NCBI GenBank assembly: GCA_013289585.1
Contig: JABCZR010000004.1
Span: 1-64,000 of the forward strand
Direction: 5' to 3'
Length of the DNA stretch: 64,000 nt
From: Acidobacteriota bacterium
GTDB lineage: Bacteria; Acidobacteriota; Terriglobia; Acidiferrales; UBA7541
Shown here one piece after another: positions 54,877 through 63,528 of this stretch (its first letter is position 1; each line of letters starts with the position of its first letter). The translations under genes and the position numbers were made by a program. Below the pieces are notes generated by a model. It worked only from the letters and a program-made list of their open reading frames with translations. It did not search any database and had not been told where the DNA came from.

Positions 54877-57336
54877 ATGGCTGCGCTCGCTCGGCGCGTC
54901 GGAATGGGAATGTTGCTTTGCGCCATGGCTGGCGGCGCTACCTTTGCGCAGGGCTGGCAGCACATTGGCAAGGTCCAGCGCGTCGAAAAATTGAAAGATG
55001 GCGTCGAGCTGTCCGCCGGAGCCGCCAAAGTCCGCGTCACGGTGTTCAACGAGGGCATCTTCCGTGTGCGTGTTGCGCCGAACGGCACATTTCCGAAGGA
55101 TTTCTCCTGGGCCGTGATTGGATCTCCCGATCCACTCGCACTACAGATTGAAGAAAATCAAAAAGAAGTGCGTGTCATTTCGGGCAGAATCGTTGCAACA
55201 ATCCAGAAATCGCCTCTTCTTATTAATTTTACCGATGCCTCCGGAAATATTCTTCTCGCGGACGAGCCGAGTTTGCCCATGGCCTGGAACGGCCAGCGCA
55301 TCCATGCATGGAAAAAGATGCCGCTGGAAGAAAACTACTATGGACTCGGCGACAAGGCCGGGCCCATGAATCGTCGCAATCGCGCCTTCACAAACTGGAA
55401 CACTGATGCTTTCGGCTGGCAGGAGTCCACGGATCCGCTTTACAAAACCATTCCTTTTTTTATCGGCCTGCTCAAAGGCGTCGCCTACGGCCTCTTCTTT
55501 GACAACACCTTCCGCAGCAGCTTCGATTTCGGCAAGGAATCACCCGACTACTTTTCCTTCGGCGCGGAAGGCGGCGAGCTCAACTACTACTTCATCGCCG
55601 GCCCGGAGCCGAAAAAAATCATCGAGCAATACACCGCTCTGACCGGGCGTGCCCCGCTCCCTCCTTTCTGGACTCTCGGCTATCAACAGTGTCGCTACAG
55701 CTACTATCCCGAAGCCCGCGTCCGGGAAATCGCCCATCTTCTGCGCGAAAAGAAAATTCCCGCCGACGTAATCTACCTCGATATCGACTATCAGGAAGGC
55801 TATGCGCCCTTCACCATCAACCGGAAATATTTCCCGAACTTTGAAGGCATGGTTTCCGACCTGCGCCAGCAGGGCTTTCGCATCATTGCCATCACCGACT
55901 TGCACATCAAACGAAACCCGGACCACGGCTACCCTCCCTTCGATTCGGGAATAAAAAATGATGTCTTCGTCAAAAATTCCGATAGTTCCGTTTACGTCGG
56001 GACCGTCTGGCCGGGTGACAGTGTTTTTCCTGATTTCACTCTCACTCGCGTGCGCGAGTGGTGGGGCAGCCTTTACAAGGATTTCGCCGGGATGGGCATT
56101 GCCGGCTATTGGAACGATATGAACGAGCCCGCCGTCTTCCGCTTTCCGCAGAAGACCATGCCGCTCGACGTCGTTCATCGCCTCGATGACGGCACAACTC
56201 TCGATCACCGCGCCGTCCACAATGTTTTTGGCATGCAAAATGTCCGCGCCACCTACGAAGGCTTAAGAAAATTGCAGCCGGACGAGCGGCCCTTTGTTCT
56301 CACGCGTGCCGCTTACGCAGGCGCCCAGCGCTACGCCGCCACCTGGACCGGCGACAATCTGGCAACCTGGAATCACCTCACCATGAGTACGCCGACGCTC
56401 CTCAGCATGGGTCTTTCCGGCTACTCCCTTGTCGGCGATGACATCGGCGGATTCGGCAGCTCGCCACCCGCGGATTTATTGACGCGCTGGTATGAAGTCG
56501 GCGCGTTCAATCCGATCTATCGCAATCATGCTGGAAAAGGCACCGCAGACCATGAGCCGTGGGCCAGCGGTCCTGAACAGGAAGCCATTCGAAAGAAATA
56601 CATCGAAATGCGTTACCGGCTGCTTCCCTACATTTATACGATCACCGAAGAAACCACGCGCACGGGCATGCCGCTCATGCGCCCCGTTTTCCTTGAATAC
56701 CCTCAAGCTCAGGAATTCTACGGTGACGACCATGATTTTCTTTTCGGCCCCGATTTGTTCGTCTCCCCCGTAGTCTCCGAAACGACCGACGCGCAGGGTG
56801 TAGCGCTCCCGCCGGGCGAGTGGTACGACTACTGGACTTCGGAGAAACACACAACTCAGGACCAGATTAAGCTTCACCCGCGTTTGGACGAACTTCCGCT
56901 CTACGTGCGCGCCGGCGCCATTGTTCCGCTGCAGCCCCTGGTGCAGTACACCGACGAAAAACCGAACGGACCGCTCGAGCTTCGCGTCTATTTGCCCGGC
57001 AGCAATTTAGCTTCTTCCGTCAACGACTGCCACGGCTCCCTCTATCTGGACGACGGCCACACTTTCGCCTACCAGAAGGGCGAGATCCTGCGGTTCAATT
57101 ACTCGTGCCAGGTTTCACAAGGTTCGGTGACGCTTACCAGCACCGCGGAAAAGAGCGCCTTTCAACCGTGGTGGAAAAGCGCTGAAGTGACCTTATATGG
57201 CACGGCCTCACTCCCCAAGGAAGTGCGCATCGGCGACGAACTCACCCACGAGTGGCGCTACGACGATCAGGCACACGCGGTCACCCTCACCGTTCCCAAC
57301 GCCGTAAACAATTGGAGCGTCCATCTGACTTTCTAG
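54877..57336 (+). CDS. glycoside hydrolase family 31 alpha-glucosidase (exported), second copy
   Basis: ATG at 54877 behind GGGGAGGAG gives 819 residues; an ATG at 54835 lacks a site. Signal peptide: LARRVGMGMLLCAMAGGATFAQ. The architecture is as in the enzyme at 6593: YYGLGDKAGPMNRRNRAF, nucleophile motif WNDMNEP (Asp414), acid/base motif TWTGDNLATW (Asp493) and C-terminal beta domains. The two products share long stretches (KTIPFF/KSIPFF, DVIYLDID, RATYEGL) and are paralogues. Convergent with a GH13 amylase gene, so this side may process starch-like alpha-glucans. Both catalytic residues are present. Confidence 0.93.
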   Translation: MAALARRVGMGMLLCAMAGGATFAQGWQHIGKVQRVEKLKDGVELSAGAAKVRVTVFNEGIFRVRVAPNGTFPKDFSWAVIGSPDPLALQIEENQKEVRVISGRIVATIQKSPLLINFTDASGNILLADEPSLPMAWNGQRIHAWKKMPLEENYYGLGDKAGPMNRRNRAFTNWNTDAFGWQESTDPLYKTIPFFIGLLKGVAYGLFFDNTFRSSFDFGKESPDYFSFGAEGGELNYYFIAGPEPKKIIEQYTALTGRAPLPPFWTLGYQQCRYSYYPEARVREIAHLLREKKIPADVIYLDIDYQEGYAPFTINRKYFPNFEGMVSDLRQQGFRIIAITDLHIKRNPDHGYPPFDSGIKNDVFVKNSDSSVYVGTVWPGDSVFPDFTLTRVREWWGSLYKDFAGMGIAGYWNDMNEPAVFRFPQKTMPLDVVHRLDDGTTLDHRAVHNVFGMQNVRATYEGLRKLQPDERPFVLTRAAYAGAQRYAATWTGDNLATWNHLTMSTPTLLSMGLSGYSLVGDDIGGFGSSPPADLLTRWYEVGAFNPIYRNHAGKGTADHEPWASGPEQEAIRKKYIEMRYRLLPYIYTITEETTRTGMPLMRPVFLEYPQAQEFYGDDHDFLFGPDLFVSPVVSETTDAQGVALPPGEWYDYWTSEKHTTQDQIKLHPRLDELPLYVRAGAIVPLQPLVQYTDEKPNGPLELRVYLPGSNLASSVNDCHGSLYLDDGHTFAYQKGEILRFNYSCQVSQGSVTLTSTAEKSAFQPWWKSAEVTLYGTASLPKEVRIGDELTHEWRYDDQAHAVTLTVPNAVNNWSVHLTF

Positions 57337-57355
57337 TTGTTGTTCCCGCGCAACT

Positions 57356-59368
57356 TCAATTCAACGAAAATATGGAGATCGATTGCGCTGGCATGGTCAT
57401 GTGAATTTCACCGCTCGCCAACTCCGCCTTCGCCTCGCCAAACATCAACTGGATTTCCGCCGCCTTTTGCACCGGCGTATCTTTCAGCGGAATGCGAAGT
57501 TCGCGGGGCTTCCCGGAATTGTTGAACGCCACCACCAGCCGTTCCTCCTCCGACTCACGAACAAACACATACGAAGCTTCACCCGACGCAAGATGCCACA
57601 GCCGCCCGCCGCGCAGCGCTTCATGCTCTACGCGGAACTTGAGCAGCGCCTGCACGTAAGCAAAGACCTCCTGCTGTTCGCGTGTCCGCCCCGCTCGCGT
57701 AAACGCATCGTTCGAATCGCCGATCCACCCTCCCGGAAAATCGCGCCGGTTGTCCGGATCTGCTCCCCCCGGCATCCCGATCTCATCGCCGTAATAAATT
57801 TCGGGGATCCCGCGCAGCGTTAGCGTCAATCCAAACGCAAGCTTTTGCTTTGCAAGGCTGCTGCCCTCGGCGCTAGCGAAGCGCGGCACATCGTGATTCG
57901 CAAAAAACGGAACCAGCATCTCGGGATGCACGTACAGGGAATCATGCCGCAACACGTCCGCGATTCGTCCCACCGGTGCATTCTGCAGCAGCACTTCGCG
58001 GATCGTGAAGTACATCGGAAAATCAAACTCCGTCGAGAGCCCGCTATCGATGCCATCGTAACGCTTCACTCCGCCCACAAAAAAAGATGTCACGCTCGGA
58101 TCCGGATGAAACACTTCACCAACGGTCGTCAGGTACGGATAAATTCTGCGTAATCCCGCGTGCCAATCCGCCCAGAATTTGCGGCTGACGTAGGGAAACG
58201 TGTCCACTCGAAAGCCGTCCAATCCCGAAGCTTCCGTCCACCAGATGCTGTTCTGCAGAAGATATTGCGCCACCATCGGATTTTCCGTGTTCATGTCCGG
58301 CAGCACACCGAAGAACCAGCCCTCGGTAAGATTTTTCTTCATCCACAACGAGGCGTGCGGATCAACCAGCGCTTCGAACGGATCGTTACTCGCTGTCTGC
58401 CCGCTCGGCCGCCCATAAAAACTTCCCTTCACTGGCGAAAAAGAATCCAGATGATGTTGCAACGTGCCGTGGAACCAGTCCGGCAGCGGCGGATTTGCAA
58501 CCCACGGATGCTTTGGCCCAACGTGATTCGGCACCGCATCAAAAAATACCTTTATGTGCTGCTGATGCGCCGCAGCCACCAGCTCTTGATAATCCTGCAG
58601 CGTTCCCAGGTGCGGCTCAACCGCATAGAGATCCACCGCCCCGTAACCGTGATAGTCCTGTGTTGCGCCATTCTTGACAATCGGCGTGAGCCACAGCGCC
58701 GTCACGCCGAGCTCCTTCAGATACGGCAAGTGATTTGTGATTCCTCGCAGGTCCCCGCCGTGATACGCCCGCGGCTTCGCTCGATCGTGCGAACCCGGCG
58801 CTTCCGCGGGCTCATCGTTCGTCGGATCACCGTTCGCGAATCGGTCTGGCATGATGAGGTACATCACGTCGTCTTTCGAAAGCCCTTGAAACTTTCCCAG
58901 TGCCGGCGCGCGTGCGGCCAGCGGTAATTCGAACGACGTCGTCCCCTTCGGCGCCATGATCCGGCAGACCGCCGTTCCCGTCTTCGTGTCCGCTCCGATT
59001 TTCAGCCACACAAAAAGATACTTCCCGCCTGCCGTAGCCTGCGTGCGTGCAACCGTCAGCGTCGCAAGATTGCAGGAAACGTGAGTCGCTTCCAGGTCGC
59101 GTCCCGAAACCAGCACCAACAAGTCCGGTGTGAGCCCCACCCACCAGTTCGGCGGCTCGACCTTCGTCACACTCGGAGCAGCATCATTGGCCGTCTGCTG
59201 CGGGCCGGCTTTGAGCGCCGAATCATTTCCCCCGGCCAAAAGAAGGAGTAACAGTAGAAACGCTCGAGCGAGAAAGTGTTCGTCCAGGCGGCGACGGAGA
59301 AGTGGAGAAAATTGCTTCACGCCGAAAGCATAAGGAAAAAAACACCGCGATGCCACTATGCGCACCAT
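57356..59368 (-). CDS. exported GH13 alpha-amylase / cyclomaltodextrinase-like enzyme
   Basis: The protein is 670 residues from ATG 59368; a GTG 48 bases further on (residue 17) is an alternative start. Signal segment: FLARAFLLLLLLLAGG. Residues about 65-155 are an Ig-like N-domain (VEPPNWWVGLTPDLLVLVSG) as in bacterial neopullulanase/cyclomaltodextrinase proteins. The barrel has DVMYLIMPDRFANGD, DAVPNH, nucleophile GFRVDTF (Asp389), acid/base VGEVFH (Glu418) and FFANHD (Asp493). It should cut alpha-1,4-glucans. It starts 18 bp after the CBM9-like gene and is likely its operon partner. It faces the GH31 gene. Confidence 0.92.
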   Translation of the reverse strand: MVRIVASRCFFPYAFGVKQFSPLLRRRLDEHFLARAFLLLLLLLAGGNDSALKAGPQQTANDAAPSVTKVEPPNWWVGLTPDLLVLVSGRDLEATHVSCNLATLTVARTQATAGGKYLFVWLKIGADTKTGTAVCRIMAPKGTTSFELPLAARAPALGKFQGLSKDDVMYLIMPDRFANGDPTNDEPAEAPGSHDRAKPRAYHGGDLRGITNHLPYLKELGVTALWLTPIVKNGATQDYHGYGAVDLYAVEPHLGTLQDYQELVAAAHQQHIKVFFDAVPNHVGPKHPWVANPPLPDWFHGTLQHHLDSFSPVKGSFYGRPSGQTASNDPFEALVDPHASLWMKKNLTEGWFFGVLPDMNTENPMVAQYLLQNSIWWTEASGLDGFRVDTFPYVSRKFWADWHAGLRRIYPYLTTVGEVFHPDPSVTSFFVGGVKRYDGIDSGLSTEFDFPMYFTIREVLLQNAPVGRIADVLRHDSLYVHPEMLVPFFANHDVPRFASAEGSSLAKQKLAFGLTLTLRGIPEIYYGDEIGMPGGADPDNRRDFPGGWIGDSNDAFTRAGRTREQQEVFAYVQALLKFRVEHEALRGGRLWHLASGEASYVFVRESEEERLVVAFNNSGKPRELRIPLKDTPVQKAAEIQLMFGEAKAELASGEIHMTMPAQSISIFSLN

Positions 59369-59385
59369 TCGTCAGCGCCGCGCAT

Positions 59386-60060
59386 TTAGTGCTCCCGCTG
59401 CGATGGAGAAGCGGCAAAAATTAATCGTCCGAACGCTTTCGGAACGTGGAAATTCGGTACGGGGGTACGCGTCGGTTGCCATGCGGAATAAAAGCGAGGC
59501 TCTGTTGCTCCTTCGACGCGGTAAAAATTCACCCTCCACGTTGCCGCCGGATCAAACTGCGCGATTAGCGCTTTCATCGGCAGAGCCAGCTCTGCCGTCC
59601 ACGTCTTGGAGGTTGCATTTAAGACCACACGGCGCCGCAAGCCGCTTTTCAAATCGTGTTTTTCCCCCGGCGCAATCTCCAGATCAATCCACATCCCATT
59701 CGGGCTGACCTCGAATTCTTTGTAGCGTCGTGGCTCCGCAGGATTCGGCTGAAGAAAAACCTCCGCTACATCGTGGTCCCAAAGCTGGTCGCGCCGGCCA
59801 TTGGGTTCACTGTCAGCGAATACCGTGATCGCGCGATACCTCGCTTCGAATCGCAAATAGAGTGTTTCCGGCGTCCATAGTAGCCGCACCTCCGTCTCGC
59901 GCTCTGGATCCGCATTCTTCCCCTGCCAGTCGGCGCTGAACCGAACCTCTCCAGCAGTTTCCCACGAGGTTTGAATTGGAAATCCTTCGCTGTCGGCCGG
60001 CTCTACCATTCGAACCGCCACGGCCGTCCGTGCGTTGGGCAAAGAGCCTTGTTCAGTCAT
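59386..60060 (-). CDS. CBM9-like carbohydrate-binding domain protein
   Basis: ATG at 60060 gives 224 residues; the frame is open to 60246 but the upstream part looks non-coding and ATG 60060 has only a weak site. The pattern is that of family-9-like carbohydrate-binding modules: SADWQGKNADPERETEVRLLWTPETLYLRFEA, DQLWDHDVAEVFLQP, YKEFEVSPNGMWIDL and WTAELALPMKAL, with RVNFYRVEG near the end. These domains bind sugar ends or act as stand-alone proteins. No signal peptide is evident with this start. It lies just ahead of the amylase gene. Confidence 0.78.
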   Translation of the reverse strand: MTEQGSLPNARTAVAVRMVEPADSEGFPIQTSWETAGEVRFSADWQGKNADPERETEVRLLWTPETLYLRFEARYRAITVFADSEPNGRRDQLWDHDVAEVFLQPNPAEPRRYKEFEVSPNGMWIDLEIAPGEKHDLKSGLRRRVVLNATSKTWTAELALPMKALIAQFDPAATWRVNFYRVEGATEPRFYSAWQPTRTPVPNFHVPKAFGRLIFAASPSQREH

Positions 60061-60308
60061 CGGAAGAGTTTGCACCCAGGCGCGCAACACAGGATAACGG
60101 TTGCATGGTCTTTCACAAGCGAAAATCACTCCAGCTTGAAAAAAAAGTTCTCGCGCTGCGCCATTTTTACGCTCGGCACTACAGACTTTTTGCGCACCAT
60201 GAGTTTCTCTTCTCACTTCCGGCTTTCCAGCCCGTGCTAGCATCAAATTGAGTCCGTTTTCAACGCTTTCTGAAGCTATCGACGCAGCGGAAATCCAGGA
60301 GCGCAGGA

Positions 60309-61133
60309 ATGATCGAACCAGTCAACGCCAAGGAATTCGTCACTCAACCCGAGCAGCGCAACCCGGATCAATTCGAACACGTCAAGTTCCGCATCGACGG
60401 CGGCGTTGCCAGAATGACCCTCAACCGCCCGGAACATAATCTTCTCAATGAAGCCATGCTCCGCGAAATCGCGAGCGGCATCACTCATGCCGGCGAGCGC
60501 GCCGAAGTAAAACTCATTGTTCTCGATTCCGCCTGCAAAGTCTTTTGTGGCGGCATCGACATCGGCGAATACACTTCCCAGCGCGTTTTTCAGATGCTCG
60601 ACGCCTTCCATGCCGCTTTTGCCGGAATGATGGAGGTAGGCAAGCCCGTCGTTTGCGTTGTCAATGGTCCGGCCATCGGCGGCGGCGCGGAGCTTGCAGC
60701 CTTCGGCGATCTCGTGATTGCTACTCCCAAAGCCCGTTTTGCCCAGCCCGAAATCAGCATCGGTATTTTCCCCCCGCTCGCCTCCACGATTTTGCCTTAT
60801 CTCGTCGGGCCCAAAGTCGCCCTCGAGCTTGTACTTACCGGTGAACCGGTCACCGCCGAGCGCGCCTTGGAACTCGGCATGATCAATCGTCTCGTCCCGG
60901 AAGGCCAGCTCGAACAAACCGTCAACGATCTCGTCAACCGCATCAATGGCCACTCCGGTCCCGTCCTGACCATGGCCAAGAAAGCCATTCTCGGCGGCAT
61001 GGGCTTGTCGCTGCGCGAGGGCCTCAAGCATTCCATGAATATTTTCTTGAACGAACTCTATCGTCTCGAGGATTCACAGGAAGGCTTGCGCGCCCTGATC
61101 GAAAAGCGAAAACCGAATTGGAAGAATCGCTGA
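60309..61133 (+). CDS. enoyl-CoA hydratase/isomerase family protein, possibly dienoyl-CoA hydratase type
   Basis: The protein is 274 residues, normal length, with AGGAG ahead of the ATG. Crotonase-fold markers: LNRPEHNLLNEAML, oxyanion-hole KVFCGGIDIGEYT and GPAIGGGAELAAFGD, and FAQPEISIGIFPPLAS. Both Glu residues of true hydratases are kept (GGAEL and AQPEI). The stretch with a Cys-Gly-Gly-Ile-Asp hole and IFPP recalls cyclohexa-1,5-diene-1-carbonyl-CoA hydratases as I know them. No other ring-degradation gene is in the window, so this remains a guess. It stands alone before the cobalamin riboswitch. Confidence 0.85.
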   Translation: MIEPVNAKEFVTQPEQRNPDQFEHVKFRIDGGVARMTLNRPEHNLLNEAMLREIASGITHAGERAEVKLIVLDSACKVFCGGIDIGEYTSQRVFQMLDAFHAAFAGMMEVGKPVVCVVNGPAIGGGAELAAFGDLVIATPKARFAQPEISIGIFPPLASTILPYLVGPKVALELVLTGEPVTAERALELGMINRLVPEGQLEQTVNDLVNRINGHSGPVLTMAKKAILGGMGLSLREGLKHSMNIFLNELYRLEDSQEGLRALIEKRKPNWKNR

Positions 61134-61175
61134 ACCGCGGCTGCGCCCGCCAGACAGACAATGTCCTGCCGTGCA

Positions 61176-61204
61176 TTGACACTCCGGCACTCGCGGCATA
61201 CACT
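61176..61204 (+). promoter_or_regulatory. sigma-70-type promoter of the cobalamin operon
   Basis: TTGACA at 61176-61181, a 17-base spacer, and TACACT at 61199-61204. The match to -35 and -10 with ideal spacing is the best in the window. Transcription would start at about 61211-61213, right at the riboswitch. Confidence 0.8.
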
Positions 61205-61212
61205 CGAAATTC

Positions 61213-61306
61213 AATTTGCAGGCAAGGGAAGCGGGGAAGGCCGTGTGAATCGGCCGCGGTCCCGCCACTGTAATCGGCTGAAAAGCCGTAAGCCAGGCCA
61301 CCCTCT
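61213..61306 (+). promoter_or_regulatory. cobalamin (B12) riboswitch
   Basis: The leader shows the conserved B12-element parts in order: AAGGGAAGCGGGG, GTGTGAATC, then CGGTCCCGCCACTGTAA (with GCCACTG at 61264-61270), a small hairpin GGCTG AAAA GCC, and GCCAGGCCACC near the end. It sits between a strong promoter and a terminator ahead of btuF. Binding of adenosylcobalamin should favour the terminator and shut off B12 uptake. Confidence 0.93.
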
Positions 61307-61352
61307 CATGCCGCAGAGTGCTCCGCTCTTCGCGAGAAAGAGCGACGCCGAA

Positions 61353-61381
61353 AGCCCCAGGGTGTCTCGTGGGGCTTTTTT
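61353..61381 (+). terminator. riboswitch-controlled intrinsic terminator
   Basis: AGCCCCA (61353-61359) pairs with TGGGGCT (61370-61376), followed by six T. An upstream hairpin CGCTCTT...AAGAGCG (about 61324-61343) could be part of the switching region. It lies 37 bases before the btuF start, as in attenuation by B12 riboswitches. Confidence 0.85.
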
Positions 61382-61417
61382 GTTGCTCGATGGAAATTCC
61401 GTTGCCGGGAGAAATGC

Positions 61418-62500
61418 GTGAACGCAGTCGCAAATCCGCGCGTTCGAATCGCAGTTTGCGCCGCACTTGCCGCGTGGCTGGTCTTCGCAGTGCCTTCGCG
61501 CGCCCAAACTCCTACGCCAGTTTCCGCTGCTTCTCCTCTCTTCCGCGAAGTCACCGACGAAGCGGGCCGCACCGTCCGCATTCCTCAGCCGGTCCGCCGC
61601 ATCGTTTCTCTCGCCCCGAGTCTGACGGAAACTATTTACGCGCTCGGCCTTCAGGACCGCCTCGTCGGCGATACCGATTACTGCGATTACCCCGCCGATG
61701 CCAAAACAAAAACCAAAGTCGGCGGCGCCATCAATCCAAGCCTCGAACAGATTGCCGCCCTGCACCCCGATCTCGTTCTCGTAACCAAAGGGCTGAATCG
61801 TCTCGAGACCGTCCATTCACTGGATACCCTCGGAATTCCTTCCTACGCCACGGATCCTCACACCGTCGGCCAAATCATCACTTCCTCAAGAATTCTTGCC
61901 GATGTCCTCGGCGCTCCTGAAGCAGGCGCGGCCATCGCCAGCGAAATGCAGCACCGGCTCGCGGACTTGCAGGAGCGCCTCGGCGCCCTTCCGCCCAAGC
62001 GCGTGCTCTTCGCCGTCTGGACCGAGCCGCTCATCTCCGTCGGAAAAGACACTTTCATCGCCGATGCCCTCCGCCACGCGGGAGCCATATCTATCGTCGA
62101 TTCCTCGCAGGATTGGCCCCAGGTCAATCTCGAAGAAGTAGCCCGGCTTCAACCCGATTTTCTGGTTTTCGCCACCTCTCATTCGGAAACCACTCCTCAT
62201 GACGTCGAAGCGCTCGCCACTCTTCCTGCGTGGAAGACTATCGACGCCGTTCGTAATCGCCGCTACGCCGTAATTAGTGACGCCGTGAACCGTCCCGCCC
62301 CGCGCATCGTTGCGGCCATTGAGGATCTCGCGCGGCAGCTTCATCCGGAAGCGTTCGCTGAAAAATCAGACGGCGCTAAAGAAAACATGGAGAAGCAAAG
62401 TCCGCCAAACGCTCCTCCGTCTTTCCCATACTCGTTTCTTGAAGCCAATTCCTCCAGGGCGGAACGAATGAATACTGGAGGCTGCGCATGCGCCCGCTGA
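61418..62500 (+). CDS. btuF: periplasmic cobalamin-binding protein
   Basis: GTG at 61418 with GGGAGAA upstream gives 360 residues. Signal peptide: VRIAVCAALAAWLVFAVPSRAQ. Type-III periplasmic binding fold with the B12/iron family features RRIVSLAPSLTETIYALGLQDRLVGDTDYCDYP, INPSLEQIAALHPDLVLV and PRIVAAIEDLARQLHPEAF. Its control by a B12 riboswitch and position before btuC/btuD show cobalamin or cobinamide uptake. The last about 40 residues (rich in Pro, Ser, Asn) form an odd tail, and the gene overlaps the permease gene by 13 bases. Confidence 0.93.
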   Translation: MNAVANPRVRIAVCAALAAWLVFAVPSRAQTPTPVSAASPLFREVTDEAGRTVRIPQPVRRIVSLAPSLTETIYALGLQDRLVGDTDYCDYPADAKTKTKVGGAINPSLEQIAALHPDLVLVTKGLNRLETVHSLDTLGIPSYATDPHTVGQIITSSRILADVLGAPEAGAAIASEMQHRLADLQERLGALPPKRVLFAVWTEPLISVGKDTFIADALRHAGAISIVDSSQDWPQVNLEEVARLQPDFLVFATSHSETTPHDVEALATLPAWKTIDAVRNRRYAVISDAVNRPAPRIVAAIEDLARQLHPEAFAEKSDGAKENMEKQSPPNAPPSFPYSFLEANSSRAERMNTGGCACAR

Positions 62501-63528
62501 CCCTCCGTCGGCTCTTTCTTCAGTGTCTCGTCCTTGTTCTGATCCTGTTCGTTGTCGTGGTCATCGCTATCAAATTTGGCGCGGTGCCCGTTTCTCTCTA
62601 TGCGCTCGGCCGCGATGTACTTCGCGTACTTTTTGGCCGGAGCAGCCAGATCTCCAGCGACTACGGCCTCATCGTCTGGAACATCCGTTGGCCGCGCATT
62701 CTCCTCGGCATCATCGTTGGCGCTTCGCTCTCCGTTGCTGGCACCAGCTTTCAAGCTCTATTGCGAAATCCCTTGGCCGATCCCTATGTGCTTGGCGTTT
62801 CCAGTGGGGCAGCTCTGGGCGCCATCTTGGCCCTCATTGCCGAACCGTTCCTTGCCTTGTCGCCGGCGCTCAGCGCCCTCCTCACGCCGATGGGCGCGTT
62901 TGTCGGAGCCGCAGCAACTATCGCCGCGGTCTACTTCCTCGGCCGTCGCGAAGGGCAGATCGACAGCACCACTCTTCTTCTTGGTGGCGTCATCACCGCC
63001 TCGTTCCTTTCCGCCATCATCATGTTCCTGATGACCACCGTAACCAGCGGCAACACCCGCGGCATGGCCTTCTGGCTGATGGGCAATCTTTCGACTTCCT
63101 TTCAGAAAAGTGTCTACTGGTTTCTCGGGATTGGTTTTTTCCTTGCCGCAGGCGCGATCTACACAACCGCCACCGATTTGAATTTGCTGCTCGCCGGTGA
63201 AAAAGAAGCCATGCACCTCGGCGTGGATGTGCCGCGCGTGCGTTTGGTCGTTTATATCGCTGCATCCTTGCTGACCGGGCTGGCAGTTTCCGTCAGTGGT
63301 GCCGTCGGCTACGTCGGTCTGATCGTTCCCCACATCATGCGTCTTGTTTTTGGTTCCGACCATCGCACCTTATTGCCGACGGCCGCGCTTGGTGGAGCGA
63401 TTGCCGTAGTTTTCGCCGATACCGTCGCGCGCACCGTCGTCGCCCCATCGGAACTCGCCGTTGGCGCCGTGACCGCCATCGTCGGCGCGCCGCTCTTCAT
63501 CTATCTCCTCCGCAAGGGAGCGTCATGA
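62488..63528 (+). CDS. btuC: cobalamin ABC transporter permease (FecCD family)
   Basis: The protein is 346 residues with about ten spans, the normal BtuC size. Markers: RWPRILLGIIVGASLSVAGTSFQALLRNPLADPYVLGVSSGAALGA region (positions about 68-112), TLLLGGVI, GAVGYVGLIVPHIMRLVFG near the C-terminus, and the end PLFIYLLRKG. It overlaps btuF by 13 bases and btuD by four (ATGA), so the three are translationally coupled and under the riboswitch. Confidence 0.95.
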   Translation: MRPLTLRRLFLQCLVLVLILFVVVVIAIKFGAVPVSLYALGRDVLRVLFGRSSQISSDYGLIVWNIRWPRILLGIIVGASLSVAGTSFQALLRNPLADPYVLGVSSGAALGAILALIAEPFLALSPALSALLTPMGAFVGAAATIAAVYFLGRREGQIDSTTLLLGGVITASFLSAIIMFLMTTVTSGNTRGMAFWLMGNLSTSFQKSVYWFLGIGFFLAAGAIYTTATDLNLLLAGEKEAMHLGVDVPRVRLVVYIAASLLTGLAVSVSGAVGYVGLIVPHIMRLVFGSDHRTLLPTAALGGAIAVVFADTVARTVVAPSELAVGAVTAIVGAPLFIYLLRKGAS

